Shown here in pieces: positions 52,087 to 60,814 of a DNA stretch of 64,000 bases. Position 1 is the stretch's first letter. Each line of letters starts with the position of its first letter. The notes beneath the pieces were generated by a model. That model was not told where the DNA came from. It saw only the letters and a program-made list of their open reading frames with translations, and did not search any database. A program made the translations under genes and the position numbers. Origin of the DNA: Pythium myriotylum (lineage: Eukaryota; Oomycota; Peronosporomycetes; Pythiales; Pythiaceae); the NCBI GenBank assembly GCA_023091665.1, contig JALJCQ010000015.1, positions 2,480,001-2,544,000 of the forward strand. Direction: 5' to 3'.

Positions 52087-54117
52087 CGTGGTGGGGTGAG
52101 TTGGCTTGGCTTGGGCGTTTGCTCGAGGTAGACTTGAGTCGGGTAAGGCAAATTGCAAAGTGAGCTGGATGAATGCCCAGACATGGTGCGCTGAAAGGGA
52201 TGAGGATCCGTGTCACACGCGTGTGGTCGTGTGAGGCGGGGGCGGAAGGAGACGGGGTGTCGGCTGATTGGCCACGCTCAGCCCTCTCTTCTTGGAGAGT
52301 ACGAGTACTGTACTGTACTGTGCATGAACAAGTAGATTGGTCTGATAACACTTCGCGTTTGAAGGCGCGAGGCGAGTCGTCTTTTCCTGTGAGCCCCGTT
52401 TTGCTTGAGCCGGTCCATGGAATTTGTTGGCATTTGGGCAAAAGCCTCTGTTCTGGCCGCAACGATTGCGACCGTCAGTAGCTACAGTACGCGGTCAGCA
52501 CATCTGTGTAGGAATTTTCCGCTCTGTTGAGAATCGAGAGAGACTTCTCTTACGGCGTTGGTGGGTACGGTAGTCTAGATTGTACAACCACCTCCACCCT
52601 CGCCAATTTCTGCATGCGGGGTATTGGCTCAACTATGTACGCGTCTACATCAACGTGACCAATGTTTAGTCGGTGGTCGTCTCATCGGTCTGATGCGTAA
52701 AGCAAGGAGACGATGAGAACCTCGCGTTGTCAGCATTCTGTCATCGAGTTTGTACTGGGAACGCTATGGAGTCACGGCGTGGATGCGCGATTATCAGATC
52801 AAAGCGTGTCACTCCAGGTCACAGGGTGAGACCAATCAGTCGTCACAAGCCGGCAGAGTCATCGTTGGTCGGCTTCGGAAACGGTCGAGGACAGGTCCTC
52901 CTGTCCGAGGAGGACCCACCCAGAACCCGAAAGAATAGATGACGCCCAGGATAGGCCGGAGATGATAGGAGACCTGGCTCACCCAGAGGATGTTCTGATT
53001 GATCGAGGTGAACACTGCGGTCAAAGGTGGCCCAGACGGTGTCCCAGATTGCAGCGACTGGACCGCAGCGTGCTCGCTGCTCAGAACAGCAGCGAGCACG
53101 CTGCGGTCCGGCAATCGGTGCTCGCTGCTCGCACGCTGCGGTCCAGTCGCTGCAATCTGGGACACCGTCTGGGCCACCTTTGACCGCAGTGTTCACCTCG
53201 ATCAATCAGAACATCCTCTGGGTGAGCCAGGTCTCCTATCATCTCCGGCCTATCCTGGGCGTCATCTATTCTTTCGGGTTCTGGGTGGGTCCTCCTCGGA
53301 CAGGAGGACCTGTCCTCGACCGTTTCCGAAGCCGACCAACGATGACTCTGCCGGCTTGTGACGACTGATTGGTCTCACCCTGTGACCTGGAGTGACACGC
53401 TTTGATCTGATAATCGCGCATCCACGCCGTGACTCCATAGCGTTCCCAGTACAAACTCGATGACAGAATGCTGACAACGCGAGGTTCTCATCGTCTCCTT
53501 GCTTTACGCATCAGACCGATGAGACGACCACCGACTAAACATTGGTCACGTTGATGTAGACGCGTACATAGTTGAGCCAATACCCCGCATGCAGAAATTG
53601 GCGAGGGTGGAGGTGGTTGTACAATCTAGACTACCGTACCCACCAACGCCGTAAGAGAAGTCTCTCTCGATTCTCAACAGAGCGGAAAATTCCTACACAG
53701 ATGTGCTGACCGCGTACTGTAGCTACTGACGGTCGCAATCGTTGCGGCCAGAACAGAGGCTTTTGCCCAAATGCCAACAAATTCCATGGACCGGCTCAAG
53801 CAAAACGGGGCTCACAGGAAAAGACGACTCGCCTCGCGCCTTCAAACGCGAAGTGTTATCAGACCAATCTACTTGTTCATGCACAGTACAGTACAGTACT
53901 CGTACTCTCCAAGAAGAGAGGGCTGAGCGTGGCCAATCAGCCGACACCCCGTCTCCTTCCGCCCCCGCCTCACACGACCACACGCGTGTGACACGGATCC
54001 TCATCCCTTTCAGCGCACCATGTCTGGGCATTCATCCAGCTCACTTTGCAATTTGCCTTACCCGACTCAAGTCTACCTCGAGCAAACGCCCAAGCCAAGC
54101 CAACTCACCCCACCACG
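52087..54117. promoter_or_regulatory. Palindrome core: facing promoters of the two pepsin B copies
   Basis: Two mirror-image upstream regions of about 1 kb meet at 53,102. No gene is recognised; open frames here (for example 52727-52942) are mirrored but resemble nothing. TACTGTACTGTACTGT repeats lie near 52305 and again near 53885. Confidence 0.5.
53062..53143. repeat. Centre of palindrome with nested hairpins
   Basis: The two arms meet at 53073 and 53131, leaving a 57-nt spacer. The spacer is itself built from the last arm bases: ACCGCAGCGTGCTCGCTGCT (53062-53081) pairs perfectly with its reverse complement at 53088-53107 around a CAGAAC loop. A further GGTGCTCGCTGCTCG follows before the right arm. 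Confidence 0.9.
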
Positions 54118-55257
54118 ATGTTCCGTCCGATCGCCTACCTCGCCGTCATCGCCACGGCACTCTTCGTCCAGTCCTCGGAGGCGGGTGTGATCACCGTGCC
54201 CGTGCAGAAGATCACTAACGTCGAGACCATCAAGGCTCAGGCTGCCCAGGCTGCGCAGCAGGCCAGCAACTCGTCGATCAACCCTCTCATTGTTGGTGAC
54301 ATCGTCCTCAAGAACTACCAGGACAGTGAGTACTATGGCACGCTCTCGGTCGGCACGCCGCCGCAGAACTTCCAGGTCATCTACGACACAGGCTCGAGCA
54401 ACATCTGGGTGCCCAACAAGAAGTTCGTGTCGCACGCCGTCTACAACAGCGCTCTCTCGTCCACGTACGTCAAGGATGGCTCCAAGTTCTCGATCCTGTA
54501 CGGTAGCGGCCCTGTCTCCGGCTTCACCTCGCAGGACACTATCAGCTTTGGCGGCCTCACCGTGCAGAACCAGAAGTTCGCCGAAGTGAACGTGGTCAGC
54601 GGTCTCGGCGACTTGTACACACAGGGCAAGTTCGACGGTATCTTCGGCCTCGGCTTCGACGACATCGCCGTGAACGGCATTCCCGGCCCTCTTCAAAAGC
54701 TCGTCAGCGCTGGCACCCTTGACAAGCCGCAGTTCTCGTTCTACCTCGGCACGGGCGATGCGAACGGCGGTGAGATCACGTTCGGTGGCGTGAACCCGGC
54801 TCGCTACACTGGAGACTTCAGCTACACGCCAGTCACTCGTCGTGGCTACTGGGAGGTCGGCCTCGCCGGCGTCAAGGCCGGCACCACGAGCATCGTTTCG
54901 ACGACGGTGCGTGCCATCGTCGACTCGGGCACCTCGCTCATCGCTGTTCCCCAGACCCAGTACACTGCTCTTGGCAAGGCCCTCGGCGGCACGTACGTGA
55001 GCTCCTACGGTCTCTACCGCGTTAGCTGCACGAGCACGGGCCCGGATGTCTCGTTCACGCTCAGCGGCAAGTCGTACGCGATCAAGAAGGCTGACTACAT
55101 CTTCGATGGCGGTGACGGCTACTGCTACCTGGGATTCCAGAACTCCGGCGATCAGATGTGGATCCTCGGCGATGTGTTCATGCGCAAGTACTACGTCGTG
55201 TTCGACTACGGCACGACGGCGACGGGCCCGCGCGTCGGCTTCGCGACCGCTGTGTAA
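54118..55257 (+). CDS. Secreted pepsin-like aspartic protease B, right copy
   Basis: Residue-for-residue identical to the left copy (379 residues, Asp90 and Asp269, signal peptide intact). It is transcribed away from the palindrome centre, so it and its twin are divergent across the same mirrored promoter. Such recent identity means reads or transcripts cannot be assigned to one copy. Confidence 0.94.
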   Translation: MFRPIAYLAVIATALFVQSSEAGVITVPVQKITNVETIKAQAAQAAQQASNSSINPLIVGDIVLKNYQDSEYYGTLSVGTPPQNFQVIYDTGSSNIWVPNKKFVSHAVYNSALSSTYVKDGSKFSILYGSGPVSGFTSQDTISFGGLTVQNQKFAEVNVVSGLGDLYTQGKFDGIFGLGFDDIAVNGIPGPLQKLVSAGTLDKPQFSFYLGTGDANGGEITFGGVNPARYTGDFSYTPVTRRGYWEVGLAGVKAGTTSIVSTTVRAIVDSGTSLIAVPQTQYTALGKALGGTYVSSYGLYRVSCTSTGPDVSFTLSGKSYAIKKADYIFDGGDGYCYLGFQNSGDQMWILGDVFMRKYYVVFDYGTTATGPRVGFATAV

Positions 55258-55475
55258 ATTTTAGCGGTATACTCTTTGCGGCTAGAGAAGCCGCGGCCTT
55301 GGTAGTGGACAACAATTTATTGATGTAGGGATGCTAAATATCATCATCTCACTTTGTGACAATCGGATACTCGTCGTCCCATCGGAAGTACTGTATATAA
55401 TATGCACAACGCATTGCTCCCTTACTGTCAGTGAGCGAAACCATATACGTTGTGGATGTGATTCCACAACGGCAG

Positions 55476-56939
55476 TCAGGGCGCTGTGCCAGGCGTCGAT
55501 CGTCTCGAGAGGGCGTCTCGGTGGTTCCACAGCGTCTTCATTGCCGAAATGAACTCGGAAAAGCTGCGGATGATGACTTTTCCGTTGAAGCATGTGAGCT
55601 CCTCGAAAGCGTTCACTCGCGTTGGCGTCCGCAATGGACCGTGGCGTTTACCCGAGAGGCGCTCGAGCTGCGACGGCTTCTCGGCCACCGTGGAAACAGA
55701 GCCCGAGACTGAAGCAGGTCTGTCGCCTACAACCGTGACCGAGCCCGATGCGATCACATGGCTATCGACTTGCTCGGTAGCTCGGATGAGCACGTCGCCG
55801 CTCCCCATGACATTCACGCTAGCGCGGCGCGCGACCAGATCTCCCGCATCCACGGTCCCGGACCCAGTCACCGACACTTTCTCGTCTTGGCAGCGTGCGT
55901 TCGTGGATGCGACGAAGATCTCGCCGGAGCCAGACACCGAGCTCTTGACTACGCTCGCATCAAAGTCAGCGTGAGTCAAGAGGATGACTTCGCCCGAGCC
56001 CATAACCGACAGCTCGACACTCTCGGCCTTGCATGTCTCTCCGACGGTCTTGACTTGTCCCGAGCCACCCGTCGAGACGCTCAATTGCTCGAGCGCCTCA
56101 ATACGGAGCGCCGCGATCTGCATGTCGCCGCTGCCCATCGTGCTCAACTTGACGACCGGCGCCGTGAGTGAGCCCGTGAAGACACGCGCGTCCCCGGACG
56201 CCATCGCGGTCGTCTTAAAGTGGTCACGCAGCGAGAGACTCGGCGCCACGAACTGGATGTCACCCGAGCCGACGAGATCGAGTGCCAGTGAGCGCAGAAG
56301 CACGTCACTCTGGTTCGCCGCGAAGACCATGCCGCTGCCCAGCACTCGGATCTTGACGTCGGCGTGCGGGTCGTTGGAGACGAGAACCTGGTCTTCCACC
56401 ACGACGGACGCACTGCCTGTGAGGTCGAGTGACCGCAGCGCTCGAGCCACCGGCAGCGTGACCTCCGTGAGCACATAATGGCGGTCTTTCATCGACTCCT
56501 TCAGGCGGATCTCGAGGCCTGTCTGGTCGTGGGCTACGACCTCGCAGAGGTCCGGGACGTCGGCAAACTCAGCCGAGACCTTGACCGAGGCGGTCTCTGC
56601 ATCTGGAGAGAACGAGACAAAGGTGAAGCCTGGCGCCGAGATGACGAGGCGGTCGATGGCCAGCGCGGTCTTGCCGTCGCTCTCGATGGCAAACGTTTTC
56701 TCGAACTTGTGGCGCGGCGCGAGTGGCGTGGTGGCTGGTTGCGTGCGTTGCTCGCGGACTGCGAGAAGCGGCGAGGCGGCGAAGGCGGCGTTCATAGCGA
56801 GGCGTGGGCGACGCGAGGCGAAGAACATGCGAGGGCCCGAGAGCGAGCGAGCGAGAGAGAAAATGAGCTCTCGCGTGCTGGCGCGGAGACCGAAGAGGGG
56901 AGCCGCCGTCATTCCAATCGGAGTGATGACGACCGGCAT
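55476..56939 (-). CDS. GIN-domain (DUF2807-like) repeat protein, right copy
   Basis: Same as the left copy except that a Tyr in VPDLYEVVAHD is Cys here (56545). That is the only coding difference between the arms. Cys in an otherwise Cys-poor repeat protein could matter for folding if it is secreted. Start uncertainty is as for the left copy (56939 or 56828). Confidence 0.81.
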   Translation of the reverse strand: MPVVITPIGMTAAPLFGLRASTRELIFSLARSLSGPRMFFASRRPRLAMNAAFAASPLLAVREQRTQPATTPLAPRHKFEKTFAIESDGKTALAIDRLVISAPGFTFVSFSPDAETASVKVSAEFADVPDLCEVVAHDQTGLEIRLKESMKDRHYVLTEVTLPVARALRSLDLTGSASVVVEDQVLVSNDPHADVKIRVLGSGMVFAANQSDVLLRSLALDLVGSGDIQFVAPSLSLRDHFKTTAMASGDARVFTGSLTAPVVKLSTMGSGDMQIAALRIEALEQLSVSTGGSGQVKTVGETCKAESVELSVMGSGEVILLTHADFDASVVKSSVSGSGEIFVASTNARCQDEKVSVTGSGTVDAGDLVARRASVNVMGSGDVLIRATEQVDSHVIASGSVTVVGDRPASVSGSVSTVAEKPSQLERLSGKRHGPLRTPTRVNAFEELTCFNGKVIIRSFSEFISAMKTLWNHRDALSRRSTPGTAP

Positions 56940-57441
56940 TCCGGTGGGGTCCGACCGACATTCGTAGTGGCTGCAACTTGAAGTCACGGTGGGTGCGGAG
57001 ATCTTGAGAGGTGATGGGAAAAGTGCAGATCTGTGACTTGTGGCGGGAAGCACTGGCGAGTTGTGTGCGGACTCCACTACTCGATGTGCGTGGCCGCAAT
57101 CGAAGTCTCCCACTCTGATGAAGATCTAGCCGCGGGTGGGAAAAGGTCTCGGCCCCACTAGGTATTCCAAATGACCGGCTAAACGGTTTGTCGTTCGGTG
57201 CGGATCAAAGGTAACCTCTCGTGTAGCGTACTGTGTTCGCCTCCCCTTGGGTTGCCGTGGAGCTGTGCGTCTTGCTGAGTCTCCGGTTGGTTTGCGCCCC
57301 TGAGGAAATCGCTTATTCGAAGAATCAAGAATAGAACGACAACGCAATGTTAAACGTTTGAACATCACTGAAATTTTGGGGATCAGATCTCGTGACAAAG
57401 TGAATGCCTCGGAATCATGGTGCAATACACACTGCAACACC

Positions 57442-58587
57442 TTACACAGCCGTCGCGAAGCCGACACGTGGACCCGTCGCCGTCGTGCCGTAGTCGAACA
57501 CGACATAGTACTTGCGCATGAAGACATCGCCAAGAATCCACAGACTCTCACCCGAGCTCTGGAACGCCAAGTAGCACGAGCCATCGCCACCGTCAAGCGT
57601 GTAGTCAGCCTTCTGGACCGAGTACGTCTTGCCACCGAGCACGAACGACACCGCCGGACCGGTGCTGCTGCAGCTGATCGTGTACTGGCCAGATGATGTC
57701 TGCGTGGCACCAACGGCGCTAGCAATCTTGGCGAGCTCTGCGTCCGGAGCCGCAATGAGCGAGGTTCCCGAGTCGACGATCGCAGGCACGGTCGTGGAGA
57801 CGACGCTCGTCCTGCCGACCTTGACACCACCGAGGCCAATCTGCCAGTAGCCAGCCTGGGTCACTGGCACGTAGCTAAACGAGCCGGTGAAGCGCGACGG
57901 GTTCACACCGCCGAACGTGATCTCGCCACCAGCATCGCCCGAGCCGAGATAGAACGAGAACTGCGGCTTGTCCAGAGTGCCGGCGTCAACGAGCTTCTGG
58001 AGCGGACCGGGAATACCGTTCTCCGCGATGCTGTCGAAGCCGAGACCGAAAATGCCATCGAACTGGCCCTGGGTGTACAGGTCACCGAGTCCACTAACGT
58101 CAGTCACCTCGGCGAACTGTTGGTCCTCGACCGTGAGGCCACCGAAGCTGATCGTGTCCACAGAGATGAAGCCCGAGACAGGGCCGCTGCCGTACTGGAT
58201 CGCAAACTCCGAGCCGTCGGCGACGTAGGTAGAAGACTGCGAGCTATCGTAGTAGGCGTGCGATCCAAACTGTTGGTTGGGCACCCAGATGTTGCTCGAA
58301 CCCGTATCGTACACAACCTGGAAGTTCTGGGGCGGCGTACCGATCGACAGGGTACCGTAGTACTCAGCATCTTGGTAGTCGCTCAGGATCAGATCGCCCG
58401 TGTCAAGCGTGTGGATGGTCGAAGAGTTCTTGGCGGACGCAAGCTTCTGCGCCGCGACGTCCCTGAGTGTTTTCATGAACTTTTGCTTGGCAACCTTCTG
58501 CACTGGCACGGTCACTACTCCGGCCTCCGAGGACTGGACGAAGAGTGCCGTGGCGATGACTGCGAGGTAGGCGACTGGGCGGAACAT
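57442..58587 (-). CDS. Secreted pepsin-like aspartic protease A, right copy
   Basis: Identical to the left copy (381 residues, Asp94 and Asp272, full signal peptide). Its upstream region, unlike the left copy's, has acquired the pogo element about 600 bp before the start codon, so the two copies may now be expressed differently. Confidence 0.94.
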   Translation of the reverse strand: MFRPVAYLAVIATALFVQSSEAGVVTVPVQKVAKQKFMKTLRDVAAQKLASAKNSSTIHTLDTGDLILSDYQDAEYYGTLSIGTPPQNFQVVYDTGSSNIWVPNQQFGSHAYYDSSQSSTYVADGSEFAIQYGSGPVSGFISVDTISFGGLTVEDQQFAEVTDVSGLGDLYTQGQFDGIFGLGFDSIAENGIPGPLQKLVDAGTLDKPQFSFYLGSGDAGGEITFGGVNPSRFTGSFSYVPVTQAGYWQIGLGGVKVGRTSVVSTTVPAIVDSGTSLIAAPDAELAKIASAVGATQTSSGQYTISCSSTGPAVSFVLGGKTYSVQKADYTLDGGDGSCYLAFQSSGESLWILGDVFMRKYYVVFDYGTTATGPRVGFATAV

Positions 58588-59191
58588 CTTGGATGAGTGG
58601 CTTGTCTTGGGCTGTGGCTTGGACTGTGGTTTGGGGTGGACTTGAGCCGAGGAAGCAAATTGGGGAATGAGCTATTCGCATGCGAGGAACGATCCACACG
58701 CTCAGTTGACACCATGACCTGTGTCAGCGACCTTCGGGGATTGTGGATGGTGAGCCCTGAGACTGGCCACCCTGGCCGAAGCGTTGAGTGAGACCAATGC
58801 GCTTCGCATAGATCTTCATCCTCACGGCATCAGACCGGGGCCATACGCCATGCGCAAGGCCGAGGACAGAGCTTTTTGAAATTGAGCCGGGCAGTCCTGG
58901 TCAACAAGAGTGAACTGTGCTGAAGCGAAGAGTCTAAAGTATGGCATTCAGAGCGTCACTTCGTCCTTGCACAGTGTCCGAAGCTAACAGGAAGTGCTGC
59001 ACTGAGCCGGGCATGTTTGTTCGAGTGAATGACCTGGCTTTGTTGAATCCTATCTGATAACGATGCAATCACGGTGGCAAAAACGGGTCGATCCATCAGT
59101 CCATGTCACAGATTGTGACGCGCATCACATACAAAGCTCAACATCGAACAGTGCAGTCTAGGGGATTCGATTTTGACCGCGTACAACACAT
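58588..59191. promoter_or_regulatory. Promoter region of pepsin A (right)
   Basis: Mirror of 47013-47616 with five base differences toward its outer end. No gene is seen. Confidence 0.4.
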
Positions 59192-59193
59192 TA

Positions 59194-60323
59194 CCGCAAA
59201 ACTCGCATAATAACGGCCACCCAAACGGACCTTTTGTATTGGGTTTTTGCTCTGCAAGCCCTGTTTTTCGAAGCGATTCTATTGGCTGCTAAACCTCAAC
59301 AGAATTTTCAAAACAAGGTGCAAATTCGATATAGTCCGATTTCAGGGTGTAGTGCGGTGATTTCGTTGACACGCGAGAATGTGTGGCTCCGCACGTCCAG
59401 CGTAGCTGGCGCCTCGCGGTCATTTTCTTTCCCTCCTCACCATGCCGCGCACCAGACTCACGCTCAAGGAGAAAATCGCGAAGATCGACCAGGCTCGGAG
59501 ACTGATGAAAACAGGCTCGTCCGAACGAGATGCGTGCACCGCGGTCGGTGTCAAGCGGGGCACGCTGCAAGGCTGGCTCAAGCGTGAATATTGCCTTCGC
59601 AAGGCCGCGTCCATCGGAAACCCCAGGCGCGGCTCGCGCGCGACAAAAAGAACGGTCGGAGGTGGCGGCCGTCGGTCCAAGTCGCAAGACATTGAAGACC
59701 TCCTTGTCACATTCGTCAAGGACGAGAGGCGTTTGCGGATGAGGAAGACGCAGTCTTCTCTGTCCAAGAGAACGCTTGGTTTGATGAGAGGGTAATGCTA
59801 GAATACGTGGATAAGGTTTGGAAAAATATCGTAACCGAACCCTCTGTCCTCATTCTCGACAGCCTCAAAGTGCACAAATGTGAGGCTGTCGTGAAAGCAT
59901 TTGCCGATTTCGGGACCATGGTCGTTTATGTGCCTGGTGGTGCGACTGGTGTCGCCCAACCACTCGATGTTGGCGTCATGTCGCCGTTTAAACGCGCCGT
60001 CAAGCACCGCTACACCATGCTTTACAATGGCAAAAAACCGCCGATCACCGCGCCAGAGCGCCGCCTCGATATGTTTGAGCGCTCAATGTATGCGCTCAAG
60101 GCCATTACCAAGGAGACAGTTGTGAACTCTTTCAAGCGTGCGGGGCCCTTCTTTCCTGAAGGCCCACCCTTTCAACAGTAGACTAGTCACCGTGTTTTGA
60201 AAATTTGCTCAATACCACGTAGTTGGCTTGTTTTTATCACATGGATGTGATTGGTCAGAAGGAATATCGTTTTAGACGGGTGGCCGCTAAATTGTGCTGG
60301 ACGCAATTATGCGAGTTTTGCGG
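59194..60323 (+). mobile_element. Pogo/Tc1-type DNA transposon, internally deleted
   Basis: 1,130 bp between terminal inverted repeats CCGCAAAACTCGCATAAT (59194 onward and, reversed, ending 60323), flanked on both sides by TA (59192-59193 and 60324-60325). The left arm of the duplication shows the empty site with a single TA at 47011-47012, so the ends are certain. Inside is a broken transposase. Confidence 0.95.
59442..60181 (+). pseudogene. Pogo-type transposase remnant, two frames
   Basis: The first frame (59442-59795, 117 residues) has the N-terminal helix-turn-helix (LTLKEKIAKIDQARRLM, CTAVGVKRGTLQGWLK). The second frame, read from about 59725 through 60181, has the C-terminal part of the DDE catalytic domain: the middle Asp in LILDSLKVHK and the last in AQPLDVGVM. 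The segment that should hold the first catalytic Asp is missing, and the junction near 59720-59735 is out of frame. It is an internally deleted, non-functional copy that could move only with help from an intact relative. Confidence 0.88.
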
Positions 60324-60379
60324 TATGTGGTATGGTCCACACTGCATGTATAATAGATCAGTACTGACAATCCAACTCC

Positions 60380-60705
60380 TGAGACGGGTTGACTTAGCCG
60401 GGACCGAGGGTGGACTTAGGCGAGGCCGAGGTTGACTTAGGAGGGGCGAGTTGACTTGAGCAGTAGATGGTAGAAGACCGAATGAGCTATATTTCCTGGG
60501 ATGAAAATGGTGGGTGTAGGGAGCTAGCGCTACAGAGTTCTGTGTCCTACATGGCCTGGATTTATTCACCCATCAATCGTGGTGGCAGCCATCATTTGTG
60601 GCGGCGTCCATCATTGCCCGGCGCTCACAATCCTTGGTGACGCGCCGGCAACTGATTCCCAGGAATCACATGTAAACATAGAGTAAACATGGAGGAACTG
60701 TCTCA
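60380..60705 (-). repeat. 3' LTR of Copia element
   Basis: A 326-bp block with inverted ends TGAGAC...GTCTCA (TG...CA). The purine tract GAGGGGGAG abuts its inner edge at 60706-60715 on the minus strand. Inside are four degenerate repeats of about 20 bp centred on GACTTAG (60391, 60413, 60434) and GACTTGAG (60453). The partner LTR would lie beyond the window. Confidence 0.85.
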
Positions 60706-60814
60706 CTCCCCCTCAGCGCAGCGATCCTACATCCCTCTCTTTCCTACGTATGTATCCTATGCTGGGAAAAACTCCCCGACATGCGAGCATGTGGTGAGGG
60801 TAAAAACCAGCTTC

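Larger units (their letters stand above)
46955..53073 (+). repeat. Left arm of giant inverted duplication
   Basis: Each position x in this arm pairs with 106204-x in the right arm (for x above 47011). It carries pepsin A (+), the GIN-domain gene (+) and pepsin B (-). Only one difference was found from 47254 to the centre (49659 A, right copy G), against seven differences in the outer 300 bp. The left edge at 46955 is only where comparison stops, because the right arm is interrupted there by a Copia LTR. Confidence 0.95.
53131..60379 (-). repeat. Right arm of giant inverted duplication
   Basis: Mirror image of 46955-53073 with the same gene order. It is interrupted by a 1,130-bp pogo element at 59194-60323; homology resumes for 54 bp (60326-60379) and stops at the first base of a Copia LTR. 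The arm therefore probably continues beyond the window. Confidence 0.95.

Noticed and set aside
46814..53143. CRISPR-like or phase-variable repeat array
   Set aside because: Hairpins are single, without regular spacers, and the genome is clearly eukaryotic.
52727..53477. Mirrored open frames (71, 62 and 113-120 codons) in the palindrome core
   Set aside because: They repeat only because the DNA is mirrored; no recognisable protein and several frames overlap.
46955..60379. Inverted duplication as a pure assembly fold-back
   Set aside because: The right arm has a transposon with clean target duplication and seven outer base changes. A haplotype join cannot be excluded, so this stays a caution rather than a conclusion.
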